In this document: positions 11,190 to 21,271 of the stretch, piece by piece
How the letters are laid out: the number at the start of each line of letters is the position of its first letter
How positions within the stretch are numbered: position 1 is the first letter of the stretch
Source: Rhipicephalus microplus
Lineage: Eukaryota > Arthropoda > Arachnida > Ixodida > Ixodidae
Direction of reading: 5' to 3'
DNA: 64,000 bases
Assembly: GCF_043290135.1 (NCBI RefSeq)
Contig: NC_134710.1
Coordinates: 317,710,616-317,774,615 of the forward strand
Notes under the pieces: generated by a model
Databases searched by the model: none
The model's input: only the letters and a program-made list of their open reading frames with translations
What the model was told of the DNA's origin: nothing
Program-made: the position numbers and the translations under genes

Positions 11190-11752
11190 TAACTAATGAA
11201 GCTACAGAAAAAACCTTTACATTTTGAGAATCGGGAGAACAAACTAAGTAAGCATGCCATCTTTTGTCACATTTGGTTAAAAAATGAATGAGAGAGCCCT
11301 AAGACCCATGTCCCCCCTTAAAAGCTGTGTTTCATTAACTTCGAACTTCGGGATACAGTGAACGGATGCCACGCGAGGCTCGGGTTCGTTATAAGCGGGC
11401 TCGACTCTATTCGAATAAATACGGTACTGGTCCAATGCCTACCCAAATCTTGTTTGCCAGTCCTTAAACTGTGATGGTATGGTCCACCTCCAAAATTTTT
11501 CGCCACTCAATGACATTCTCATCATAGGTTTTTTGAGAGTCGGCATGAATGCACTTTGTGGTTTGCCGATGTGTGGCCACCTTTGACGATGTACCATTCG
11601 TTTATGAAAGAGGTGCTCGAAAGCCTGTTAAATATGGCGAACAGTTTTCACAGGGTACCTCGTCATAACGTTATGGGATATAACGAAATGATGGATATAC
11701 TGAAGTACATGATATTCTTCTTGAAAACTTCATTGAGAACCATGCATTTTAA
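11190..11752. other. Transposon debris, no gene
   Basis: Contains a reverse-oriented terminal fragment of the 2.2-kb Tigger-like family (about 11316-11407: 'agctgtgtttcattaacttc' through 'cgttataagcgggctcgact', then TA at 11408-11409). Directly after it comes 'ttcgaataaatacggta' (11410-11426), which resembles the terminal repeat of the deleted Tigger family. No coding frame with a recognisable motif. Confidence 0.5.
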
Positions 11753-12660
11753 ACCTCGTTGTAACGAACTAAAATTTACCAGTAAACAGACATAAAAAAC
11801 TAAATTAGTCAATGAAATAGTCTATTAAAAAAAAAAACGACCGTAGTGTGTAAAGTATAGCGTTTCTGCGGAGTTTGACGCTCGTTCGGAGCAGCTCTTC
11901 CAAAACTCCGGTGCCGACCTTACAGCCACACCCCTCACGGCCGAGAGAGCAGTCCTCACACAGCCAGTGGAGAGGATCGAGAAAGCACTCAGCGGGTGCC
12001 GTGGTGCAAAGCGATTTCCCTCTCACGACGGCAACAACTGCGTCTCTGCTGCTACCATGGCTGCTTACTCTGCACCAAGAAAGGAGGACTCTCCGCAACA
12101 GCATTTTTTTTCCTCTCTCTGCGCGTGAGGCCTTGAAAGGAGAAGGGTCTCTACGTGCAGAGACGAAAAAAAGAGAAGTGTGGAACAGGCGCGTCGCAGA
12201 TCGGCATTTGAGAGAGAGAGCAAACAATCCACCACAGTCTTTCCTTTTCTTCTTTTCCTTCTTCGCACGCAGCGTTAGAGGTGCCGCCGCGGGATTCGGC
12301 ATGGTGCTGAGAGAATTTTCGGTATGTTCGAGTTAACCGTCGCAAGTGCTTGCGCGTTTGAATTACAGGGCGCTTTTGCCCATTGGAATACACATAGCTT
12401 TGACGGGACCTCAGCGTGAGTTCGAATTACCGGAAAGTTCAAATTAATGAGATTCGACTGAGTTTATTTTCCATGTCACGCGTGGTCGCGCAGCGGTACA
12501 TTCGGCCGCAAGGCGGTTTCCTTCTTTGCATGCTTATAGGTGTGCGGCACCCGTCTTAGCATACATGGCCACAAACTGCTATAATCGATATAACAAAATA
12601 ATGGATGTAACAAAGTAATTGTTGCTCCCCTTCAACTTCGTGATAACGAGGTTTGAGTGT
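11753..12660. mobile_element. Tigger-type MITE with nested MITE
   Basis: The left end 'taaacctcgttgtaacgaac' and the reverse complement of the right end (tacactcaaacctcgttatcacgaa, about 12636-12660) look like the two termini of one element with 'cctcgtt(a/g)taacgaa' ends, of the style common in arthropod Tigger MITEs. The interior contains a second MITE (about 12070-12460). Left border is approximate. No coding capacity was seen. An internal A-tract lies at 11826-11838. Confidence 0.45.
12070..12460. mobile_element. MITE fragment, family of 38015-38579
   Basis: From about 12110 to 12460 this matches 38220-38579 along its whole length: 'agaagggtct', 'gaacaggcgcgtcgcagatc', 'ggcatttgagagagag', 'cccattggaatacacatagc', and the terminus 'aattaatgagattcgactg'. 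The left terminus is not recognisable, so the copy is truncated or rearranged there. Inserted in the element listed at 11753-12660. Confidence 0.7.
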
Positions 12661-13020
12661 ACTATCAAGCTTTTGGCAAAATTTGATAGTGTTTCTGTTC
12701 ATGCAATGCCATGATTTTACAACGTGCTGCAATTTGACAAGTGCTTATTATACATCTTCATACACGAGCTGGCTGTCCTGAAGTAACGCTTTCTTCAATG
12801 GGGGAAAAAAAATCTATGCATGCGCATAAGATCACTTCCATATGTCAAAACAGGACATCTCCAATTCTTTTATGTGTGAAAGTTAGTGTTTATGTGTTTT
12901 ATGTGTCCAAGTTTATGTGTGAAAAACGATGGTTTGATACTGTATGAACACACCTCAGACTATATGCTGCACTCAGCATAGCCTAGCATACCGACTAAAC
13001 AAACATCACTTCCTCAACTA
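12661..13020. other. Non-coding AT-rich spacer
   Basis: No coding motif and no repeat that I can match elsewhere in the window. It ends in the TA at 13019-13020 that flanks the next element. Confidence 0.5.
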
Positions 13021-13199
13021 CAGTCGAGCCCGCTTATAACGAACCTGAGCGTGACGCGGAATCCGTTCACTGTATCCCGAAGTTCTTAATGAATGAAACA
13101 CAGCTTTTAAAAAAGTTGCAAAAGAAAACACAAACTTTTTGTGCCCCAAAAAGTCCGTGATGCACGTGTTTTGAAGAGCAGAAGCGATAAGGGCGGTCT

Positions 13200-13807
13200 C
13201 GAGTTCATTTAAAATGGCAGGGTGCTCGTTCGCCGAGGCCCGTGGCATAAGCTGCATGACGCACAGGTTTTGTCGCTCTCGCAATCCGAGTTCTCCAAAT
13301 TGCTCTCGCCACAGACTTCATTCACAATGCCCCAATCCGTGCACATTTCCGCAGTGACAGCATCATCATCGACCGTAATTACACCATCGCAACAGATGTC
13401 CCACCCGCTCTTCCAGGTCGGAGTCTACGAGGCGCTGCCACAAATCGCTGCCGCAGTTCGGAAGCTTCAGGCTCGGCATCGAGCCCGACGTGAACGAAGT
13501 CGGCCTCGTGAAAACTGTTTCGCGCACATGTAGCAGTTACCGCCACCCACGAAATATTCACCATCTCCACAGCTGAATACCAAGACGCCCGAAGCGGCAA
13601 GCTGGCTGCCAGGTGGTCAACAGCTATGAGCAAGCGCTCCGCAACGCGGCACCTAACGCGCGGATTACGCTCAAGCCAAGCGGTCATACTTTCCATGTTT
13701 GTTGAGCGGCAGGGAAAAGCGTGCAAGTCCTCCCGTCGGCTGTCATGACCACACACGCACACCAAGAACAAGCAAGACGCGCACATGCGACACACATGCC
13801 AGAACAC
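13200..13807 (-). pseudogene. Tigger transposase C-terminal remnant (copy 2)
   Basis: Minus-strand translation gives 'WLERNPRVRCRVAERLLIAV', then 'YSAVEMVNISWVAVTATCARN' and 'DFVHVGLDAEPEASE'. After frame breaks comes an acidic segment around 'TDWGIVNEVCGESNLENSDC'. The order (helical block, 'W..V.A....N.F..A.F' motif, acidic tail) resembles the C-terminal end of Tigger transposases. No DDE residues are visible. It marks ancestry only. Assignment rests on pattern similarity, not on a search. Confidence 0.55.
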
Positions 13808-14825
13808 GTGGAACAGCTCTGGGCCCGTTTCCAGTCACAAAACGAAACTAATTCGAGCCAGGGAAGCGGGCGTCGCGGAGTGGTGGAGACGGGCGAAGGG
13901 GTTGTGATCAAGAGAGAAGACCAGACTTGCGACAAAAGGGCAAGGAGTTGCGATAAAGAGAGGGGAGGATGCGGCGGGAGGGCGACCTTGAAAACCAAAA
14001 CACGGGAAGGAGGCAGGTTGGGTAGCTTGCTTGAAAGGTCCGTCAAACTCGCACGTAAACAAAATTGACCCCGTATCTGCATGTAATCTGCAAATGTCAT
14101 CGAAAGACGATCGTCTTGCGGGTGGAGTGAACAAGACATTTATTTGATGTTCTGCACAAGAAAATAAGTTAGTGGTATTCTGTAGGCGCTGCGTTAGAGT
14201 GCCTCGAGCGTGCAGCGGAGGCGAACGAGCGCATCAAGCCACGTCACACGTGAAACATGAGCGCCTTCTGGCAGTTTTCTTCAAAAACAAAGCGCGTGGC
14301 TCTGAGACATGTGTGCTCGCCCCTCTCAGAGGTGATAAGGTGTAGAACATAAGGAGACGGGTAGGTGCCACCACAGTCTCGTTTTAGCAAATCGTTGGAA
14401 ACACTCGCCTTTCCGTGCAGGCGCTGCATGGTCAGCGCAGCGTGATAAGCGCTATGGTCTTTAAAATTACCTATGTATGCCTTTTCTAGTAAAAGACGCA
14501 CATGCAGAATACAAACGCGTTGTCATGGTGCCCCAGAAATGCACAATAATTGCTCTTTAATTGACAAACACACAAGCTTGAACACTCAACCTTAAGCAAC
14601 AATGGTGGGCGCTGCGGATGAGGTCGGCCGTTTCAAATACCCGATGCCGTCAAGAGTGGACAAACAGACAAATGTACACACAGACAGACCAAAATTTTTT
14701 GCCTCGAAGGTCCCCAAGAAAGACTATCGTCTTTAAAAGCAGTCAGGGCATGGAGGAAGGAAACAGCTTTCCATGGGTTAGGGAGAGCGGCTACTCGAGG
14801 GTCGCGGAGGCAGGGTCGGCGTTTA

Positions 14826-15027
14826 GGGCCGTTCGTCGCGCTTCCCGCACAGCCGCAATGCACGTGCCGGAACCCCTACCGCACACAAACGGGGGACAAA
14901 TAAGCCAATTGGCGGCGCTGCGGAGGGTGAAAGAGCGTCGCCAATTGGCTTATTCGTCCCCCACTTGCATGCGGTAGGGGTCCCGGCACGTGTGTTGCGG
15001 CTGTGAGGGAAGCGCGTGGAACGGCCC
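14826..15027. mobile_element. 202-bp hairpin MITE, PIF/Harbinger-like
   Basis: A near-perfect palindrome. The left arm starts 'gggccgttcgtcgcgcttcc' and the right arm is the reverse complement of 'gggccgttccacgcgcttcc'. Arms are about 90 bp and meet around a short centre near 14920-14935. It is flanked by TTA (14823-14825 and 15028-15030), and the sister copy at 61610-63782 shows the uninterrupted target (ggcgtttaacaataag near 63547). A 3-bp TTA duplication and GGG-starting ends are typical of PIF/Harbinger MITEs. Confidence 0.85.
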
Positions 15028-15266
15028 TTATTAATAACAATGTATGGGCACCTCCCCGACGCCTGATCGGCGGTCGAAATTGCTTTCCTGGGAAGTCGAC
15101 AGACCGCCGACTCCATTCGCTGTAACTGATCAGCGGCGCTCGGAGACATTCGTTGTAAGTGTGATTTTGTGCCATTGAACCAATGTATATTATCACGGTG
15201 ACCAGATATTGTTCGTTTCAAGCGAAAGTTCGTTTTAAGTGCCGCCGTTATATGTGGGCTCGACTG

Positions 15267-15597
15267 TATACAAAAGTGGACTGGCAACATAGCAAGCCCA
15301 TTGTGAGTGGTTTCTGTTTATTAATGTTGGTGGAAAATATGAGTTTCTCTCAATTTCACTAGATATTCTCTACAATTGTAAAGGCAGTTGTGCTGACACT
15401 TCCAATGTCTACCTTCACTAAAGAGTTGTTGATTGATTGACGATTGATATGTGGGGTATAACGTCCCAAAACCACCATATGATTATGAGAGCTAAAGAGT
15501 TGTTCACACAATCCATTGTTTGTCCTCATCTTTTGTGGCTTGAGATCAAGAATGACGTAAGAAAAAAAAAACTTGTTTACAGTCAACACCAGCCCAC
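15267..15597. other. Intron of GCC2-like gene with short SINE
   Basis: Intron sequence immediately downstream (minus strand) of the 15598-15762 exon. Apart from the 61-bp SINE fragment nothing functional is visible. Confidence 0.6.
15431..15491 (-). mobile_element. 5'-truncated tRNA-derived SINE (61 bp)
   Basis: Only the 3' end of the tick tRNA-derived SINE is present ('tgattgattg' tail complement, then 'aacgtcccaaaaccaccata'). A perfect 13-bp target duplication, ctaaagagttgtt, flanks it at 15418-15430 and 15492-15504. Loss of the 5' (tRNA) end with intact duplications is what LINE-driven retrotransposition with early termination produces. Confidence 0.9.
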
Positions 15598-15762
15598 CTC
15601 TCCCGCTTGACGTTCGAGGGTCGAGAAGTCTCCCCCTGCAGCAGCCATTTCTTGAAGCGGTGCTGTTGGCGCCTGTGCACTCATCTTCTGCACTTCTCCA
15701 AGTTCATTTTTCAACTTTTCAATAGTCTGCCCATATTCGGCGTCTTTTTCTTCTAACTTTTT
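15598..15762 (-). CDS. GCC2: GCC2-like golgin, exon (5th seen in window)
   Basis: 165 nt, 55 codons, phase 0 at both ends. Acceptor 'ttatcttccag' precedes 15762 and a donor 'gtgggc' follows 15598. Starts 'KKLEEKDAEYGQTIEKLKNE', continuing the coiled coil from the previous exon, then leaves the coil into an Ala/Pro/Gly stretch ('MSAQAPTAPLQEMAAAGG') and ends '...STLERQAGE'. In GCC2 of animals the coiled coil is likewise followed by a linker with an acidic 'EEGEGME'-like segment before the GRIP domain, so the next exons should encode the linker and GRIP. They are not visible between here and position 1. The donor is a weaker match (gtgggc) than the others in this gene. Confidence 0.72.
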
Positions 15763-17080
15763 CTGGAAGATAAGCAAAGCAAATGTGTGACACAACTACG
15801 GTGCTAATGAAGATTGGAAGAAAATTGTGAATGACTATTCTACTGCAATGACTAGTCTCATTCACTATTAAACTCGCTAAATGGTCACACTTCTTTTTTT
15901 CTCTAATCGGGACGGGAATTTTCAGATGAAGCCATTGCACATCCCCCCCCCCCCCCAATTCAAAATACCGCCATTTTATCACATAGTTATCACACCCCCT
16001 AATGTTGTCGAAACACATTTTTTTTATTCTGAAAATCATACTTGATTGCACTTAGAATGTGATGCACAACAGCCATGATGTTAATCAGATCCCCAAGAGC
16101 AGAAGCATAGCCTCCAAGGTCGGTATTTAAACTTGATAGATAATGCCTATGACATGTTTCAGAACTTGGTTAGCAATAGTAAGGTATTTGACATCCGAGT
16201 TTCTTGCAGAGAGCTATCACACATAAGAGCTCTGTTGCCCTGGTGTAGGCTCATCATGATCTGAAGTGTTTCCCACAGTGTGATACTGCTCTAATTGACT
16301 TTAAAAGAAAGACAAGAGCGGCATTTTTGGATGACTGCTTTCGGAGGGGCCATAGCAGCCTCGCGCTGTGACAACTCTGCTAATACAGCAGGCCAGAAAT
16401 ATCCCTTCCATTATGTTGGCATGTACAGTCATAATGTAAGAAAAAACATGGGCTTATCTGCCTGGTGTGAGCCAATATTCTCAATGATCGTAGCAGCAGT
16501 AAACTAAGAAGTTATGCCACTGCAGATGCCTGAAAAATGCTTTGTCCTGCAGACCACAGGTTGCAGCACAAACATGGTGGCGTGGTGAGCCATTATACCA
16601 TAGTGAGCCATTATAAAGCTCTTTCTTTTTTGAGAAAGAATGGGCTAATGGTCACATCATGATGCGCCGACGCAGCGAGGAGCAAGCAACATGCTGGCCG
16701 CGTGTCACAACTGTATTGTAGCGAAGCACATCTTGTTTTCCATAGGTGCACGTTTCAATTTATCATGGCAGCGTTTTCTCTTTTTTTCTTTTTCTCTTTT
16801 TTTTCTGTGGCAGCAGAGAGACCCGCCATTCCTGCATGTTTTAGACAAAAAATGAGACTAGGTATTGCGGGAAAACATAATTCTTGGAGCCGCAAGCTTT
16901 TTAGCCGGCACAGCAAATGATCAGCCCTCGTTACTCCAAATAATTGCAAGTTTCTTTGCCTTCCATCGTTTGTATCTTCTGTTCATTCGAAAATCAGCTT
17001 AATTCAAAGATCTCTCGTGGCCCCAGCGACTTTGAATTATTAGTAATAGTTATTTATTGATTACTTAATAAATACAATAC
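15763..17080 (-). other. Intron between the two short exons
   Basis: 1.3-kb intron, the shortest seen in this gene. Contains a C12 run (about 15946-15957) and T-rich tracts (about 16780-16805). No transposon with identifiable ends was recognised. Confidence 0.6.
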
Positions 17081-17174
17081 CTGGTACTCTGCACTAAGCT
17101 TTTCATGCTGCAGGTCCAGCTGTTTTCTCAACTCCTTTGCCATGTCTTTGGCATTCTGCTTGACCTCATCCAAC
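17081..17174 (-). CDS. GCC2: GCC2-like golgin, exon (4th seen in window)
   Basis: 94 nt: one base completing a split Arg codon, then 31 codons. The acceptor 'ccatttctgtgcag' precedes 17174 and the donor 'gtattg' follows 17081. The peptide 'LDEVKQNAKDMAKELRKQLD' plus 'LQHEKLSAEYQ' is uninterrupted heptad coiled coil. The split codon (CG from the 34650 exon plus G here) gives Arg and keeps the coil in register, which supports direct splicing of these two exons across a 17.5-kb intron that holds the whole LINE nest. Confidence 0.75.
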
Positions 17175-18917
17175 CTGCACAGAAATGGTAACAATTTTTT
17201 ACTTTTACCAATATTAAAGTAATAAGCCCACAGACCTAATCAAAGGAAAGTTTAAACATAGAAAAAGTGGCACATCTAAGCACATGCTATTTATTCAAAA
17301 CTAATTTGCATCTAAGCTATGCATTGCTGCTTGTCTGCCAATGAAAGCATTTTTCTTTAAACACATTCACCATGCATTACATCCATCCATTGATCAAATT
17401 TTGGGCTTGAGGGCATGCACCTGCACTTGACTGCAGTGTCCTGCTGTGTTGCAGGACCAGTTTAAACCTTTCAGGCCCAGTGATACCAACTGGAATCATC
17501 AATTTTGTAAGTCAGCAACCATCTGGTAAAAATAAAGGGGTTGTTTTTCCTCCTAAACTCATGCTTAACATTTCCTGTACATATTATGCTAACCTAGTAC
17601 ACAAAAGTCGGGTTACATGAAGAAATTACAGAAGCAGACACGCTGTTCCCGAAATACGCTAAGGCAGTTCTTTTTTCACTGAGAAGGCGGAGCAACTTGT
17701 TTCACGAGTTGGTTCATTCTTGCGGTAGCTTTTAGCGTGCTTTCTTTAGGCTTCCATCTCTCGTGTTTATTTTTCGCTAAAAGCTACCGTAAGGTGGAGC
17801 ATTTATTATCATTTTGTGTCAAAAAATTTGAATTCTGTCTATTGACTATTTGCTATCATATCAAGATATTATTAAATAATTATTTGATCAATTAATTTGG
17901 CCTCTAATTACTTGACTGACAAAAGGTGAGCCCAAATTTTCATTTCATTTATTTTCTTTTTTTTTGGACTACCATTAAAATGTGCTCCTCAAAATTTGAA
18001 AACCACTCGTTCCCATTGAACAGAAATAATTTGGGCTTGCTGAACAAATTAATTTATAGCTCCCTTTCGAGCACTCACAAAAGGAGGAAACTGCAGAATA
18101 AGAAGACAGCTGACTGTTAATCAAAATAGGGCATGAATAAACATGAAAGTAAGCAAAACACTATGGACCATCCCTCCGAAGAAAATCCTGATTGGGTGCA
18201 AAGCAGCAGCGGTTCGCATGGCGTTGACCCGATTGAAACGGTGTTGACGTGGGTGCTGTTTACTCCAGTAAATGTTTGTTTGAAACGGAAAGACACAGGA
18301 GGTGGGACACGTTGACGCACTCGGCTTCCTTGGCTCGAGTCTTATCAATGTTACCAGCGCGCAGTCGGTATTCTCGAATGCGATCGGTGTTCTTCACTCA
18401 CACCTCTTCAGTGTCGCTGGTCTTCCACTGCCGACGCTTGCATTCGGCTTCTCTGGCTCGCGCCTCCTCAGTGTTGACGTCGCCATTCGAGAACCCGATC
18501 GGCTTCGCTAACTTTTACAACGCTGGCAATAACCGGGAAAGGTACACACACACTAGCGGGAAGCATGCCGTGACAACGTCTTGCTCGTCGGCTTGATCGC
18601 GCTGTCCACATTGTACACGCAACGAGAATTTCGAGGCACGCGTGCAACGACCGCACGCGCCGGCTCACCGCTTGATTTTGCCGGCAGATGGAAAGAGGTG
18701 GCGCAGGTGAGATGATGCCCAAGTGAGGAGTGGGCTCAAGCGTTGCAAGCGGTGGAGTGAGTAAAGCGAGAGAGAGCCGACATGTGGCAAGCGCGCAGCA
18801 GGCGAAGCAGAGAGGTCACCACGCACTGCTAGGAGGGCGTGAGTTACTTGGTACCGTTCCAACAACTTCAGTGAGGGGAGCGGTGCAGACGGAGGGACAG
18901 CGTTACAAAGGCGAGTC
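17175..18917. other. Intron part, AT-rich then GC-rich block
   Basis: 17175-18120 is AT-rich and contains an inverted repeat (listed separately). 18290-18900 is GC-rich with two imperfect repeats of a phrase 'ctcggcttc(c/t)(t/c)tggctcg' (near 18320 and 18440) and no convincing coding motif on either strand. The GC-rich block may be an unrecognised repeat element. Confidence 0.4.
17719..17793. repeat. Short inverted repeat (hairpin)
   Basis: 'cttgcggtagcttttagcg' at 17719-17737 is the reverse complement of 17775-17793 with one mismatch (18 of 19), separated by 37 bp. It could be the core of an old MITE. No target duplication is apparent. Confidence 0.7.
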
Positions 18918-19162
18918 GCCTCGCCACCGTGGTCTAGTGGCTACGGTACTCGGCTGCTGATCCGCAGGTCACGGGATCGAATCCCGGCTGCGGCAACTAC
19001 ATTTCCAATGGAGGGGGAAATGTAGGCCCGTGTGCTCCGATTTGGGTGCACGTTGAAGAACCCCAGGTCGTAGAAATTTCCGAAGCCCTCCACTATGGCG
19101 TCTCTCATAATCATATGGTGGTTTTGGGATGTTAAACCCCACATATCAATCAAATCAAACAC
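18918..19162 (+). mobile_element. Full-length tRNA-derived SINE (Ruka-like)
   Basis: 5' tRNA-like head with an A-box-like 'tggtctagtggc' (18930-18941) and B-box 'ggatcgaatcc' (18974-18984), followed by the family body ('ttgggtgcacgttgaagaac', 'catatggtggttttgggatg') and an ATCAA-rich tail. Flanked by a 9-bp duplication, aggcgagtc, at 18909-18917 and 19163-19171. The internal pol III promoter elements are intact in appearance. Best full-length representative in the window on the plus strand. Confidence 0.93.
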
Positions 19163-19394
19163 AGGCGAGTCAAAGAGCTGCTTCACATCTAAAACGAAAA
19201 CTGCCATACTCAAGACTGCAAATTGAGCACAAACAAGAGACTCTCAATAATACGCACTCGGGAGAACTCATGTGTCCTTTGAATTATTAGAAGTCTTCAT
19301 AAATATTACTCAGGCCAACATAACAACTTGTGTTGTATAGTAAGACAGCTCCAAATGATTGTGAGTAAACGTGTGCATGTGTCACATAATATAT

Positions 19395-20234
19395 ACAGTC
19401 AAACCCACCTAAAATTACACCAGTTTGAACAGTATATCATTTATAACAATGAGATATTGCTGCACAGTCAACTTCCTGTATGTTTTCTGTGGTGAAATAA
19501 CTCGCTTACAGCAATGCCTCATGCCACATTATCAATTAAATAATGAATTAAGGCTGGTGGGTGTCCCTGCCAAAAGTTAATAAAACATGAAATCTTTGAA
19601 AATAAAAAAAGAAAAAGAAAAATTCAAGCTGCTGAACATCTGCCCACAACCAAAATGTACTCCAGTGCGTGCTGAATTCGCAATATGCTTCACCGTACAG
19701 TTTGTGACATCGCAACAAAGCTGACTTTTGAAATCTGCTATGATGTGGAAGCATCGGTGGTGGCGTCTGTTAAAACATACAGTTCCAGTGAAAAGTTCAG
19801 ACTTGCACATCCGAATTTTTAAACATGTTAGAAAAATTGGCACCTTTGTCATCTTTTTATAGATGTTTGTTGGAATATCCAATCCAATATCAGAGACCAA
19901 CTTTGTAAGACATCTGGGTGCCACCATCTTGAGCTGTTAAACCAATGTTTTCTTGTTTTTGCTATATTGATATGTTAAGGCTATGAAACATCGTATGCAT
20001 GCATCCAACTGTTTTCATGCGTATGCATCTACCATAACACTTAGTTTGCTTGCTGAAACACAAAGGTTAACAGACCAATATGGCGGTACTTGACCCCATC
20101 CATAAAACGGTCTAGTTTCTTCACAATAGCCTGCCATCCCCTTATTTTTTGTGTGAAACTTGTTTACAGAAATTATCAGTTATAAAAATGATATTTTTGT
20201 CACACTTGACCATTGCTATATGTGGGTTAAACTC
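19395..20234. mobile_element. Tigger-type MITE or short DNA element
   Basis: The left end 'cagtcaaacccacctaaaat' pairs with the reverse complement of the right end (about 20212-20234, 'atatgtgggttaaactc'), giving degenerate inverted ends next to TA at 19393-19394 and 20235-20236. About 840 bp, AT-rich, no coding motif. The right end has accumulated mutations, so this call rests mostly on the paired 'caaaccca' ends. Confidence 0.5.
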
Positions 20235-20589
20235 TATTGGTATTCATTATGTAAAACTGCATTTCTAATTGATGATGACGATGATGATACATGGTGTTTC
20301 TTGGCGTAAGGGCCGTATGATAGCCAAGGAGCCGCAATATATCAGACAAAAGGTGTGGGCAATGGGTATGTTTATTGGCTGTATAGGGGCCTAAAAATCC
20401 TCGCGCTAAAGACGAGTAAAACATGAAGGTATTAAAACTATGAGAGTGACATAACATGTGTAGTGTGAAAATGAGCGGCTAACGGTTCTAATCATAAAGT
20501 TGTGGAGAGATGACGGAGCACGAATGTGTCTGCAACGTCCTTGTTTCTAAAGGCCACGAGACAGTTGCTTTGTAGTGTATGTATCTAGT

Positions 20590-20767
20590 TGATTGATTTC
20601 TGGGGTTTAACGTCCCAAAACCACTATATGATTATGAGAGACGCCCTAGTGAAGGGCTCCAGAAATTTTGACCTGGGGTTCTTTAACGTGCACCCAAATC
20701 TGAGTACACGGGCCTACAACATTTCCGCCTCCATCGGAAATGCAGCCGCCACAGCTGGGATTTGATT
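20590..20767 (-). mobile_element. 5'-truncated SINE inside old LINE 3' end
   Basis: Family body from 'tgattgatttctggggttta' to 'cagccgccacagctgggatt', stopping within the B-box, so the tRNA head is missing. The target duplication is gtatgtatctagt at 20577-20589 and gtatgtacctagt at 20768-20780 (12 of 13). The host sequence on both sides is the 3' end of the old LINE. Confidence 0.9.
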
Positions 20768-21271
20768 GTATGTACCTAGTGCAGCGACGACCTCTCTTCA
20801 GAAGTCGAGCTGCAGATTAGCAGGGTAGATCACATAAAGTTAAGGACATCTTTTAAAAACACAAGCAATGACTGATGTTTGAAAAGCGAATCCCTACCGA
20901 TGAACATCGATGAATGAAGTGGCATTTGCTCTCAGTAGGGTGATTTAAAGTGCTTTTTTTCTTAAAGCCTGTAATTCCTAGCATTGTATTAAATTGTGGA
21001 TAATGGTGAGTGGATCACCACACTTCTCGCACAAGGGTGCATCACCACCAGACAAAAAATACGAATGTGTACTGTGTGTGTGTGTCCTAATCTTAGCCTT
21101 GAAAGTTTTAAGTCTGTGTGACGTGACTTCGATACTGGCGGCCAGTTACCAAGATGTCGCTTGATAACACGTAGTTTGTTTTCTGTTTAGCCATCTCATG
21201 TGCTTTGCGAACGAGCTCTGAGGTGTCGTTTGAGGAAAGGTTTTAGGTCAAGTGCGGGAATGTCTATTGTA

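Larger units (their letters stand above)
13021..15266 (-). mobile_element. Tigger-like 2.2-kb element, copy 2
   Basis: Begins 'cagtcgagcccgcttataac' and ends with the reverse complement of 'cagtcgagcccacatataac', with TA on both sides (13019-13020, 15267-15268). The outer parts match 61610-63782. The middle (about 14045-14735) differs from that copy, so the two have different internal sequences. A hairpin MITE has inserted at 14826-15027. The left kilobase carries a decayed C-terminal piece of Tigger transposase on the minus strand, which sets the strand given. No catalytic domain is present, so this is non-autonomous. Confidence 0.85.

Noticed and set aside
11805..12336. Overlapping 150-165 codon frames on both strands
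   Set aside because: Low-complexity Ser/Lys/Arg-rich translations arising from purine/pyrimidine tracts in a MITE that recurs at 38220-38579.
13018..14139. Novel multi-ORF gene cluster in the 13-14 kb region
   Set aside because: The frames recur in broken form at 5391-5930 and 61800-62362 inside elements with matching ends, so they are transposon relics.
1..15597. GRIP-domain exon of the GCC2-like gene
   Set aside because: I looked for the GRIP motif ('YLKN...LPV...ML') on the minus strand and found nothing. The region is mostly transposons.
18918..18990. A tRNA gene
   Set aside because: A- and B-box-like sequences are present, but they head a 245-bp SINE with a target duplication and an (ATCA)-type tail, and the same unit recurs six more times.
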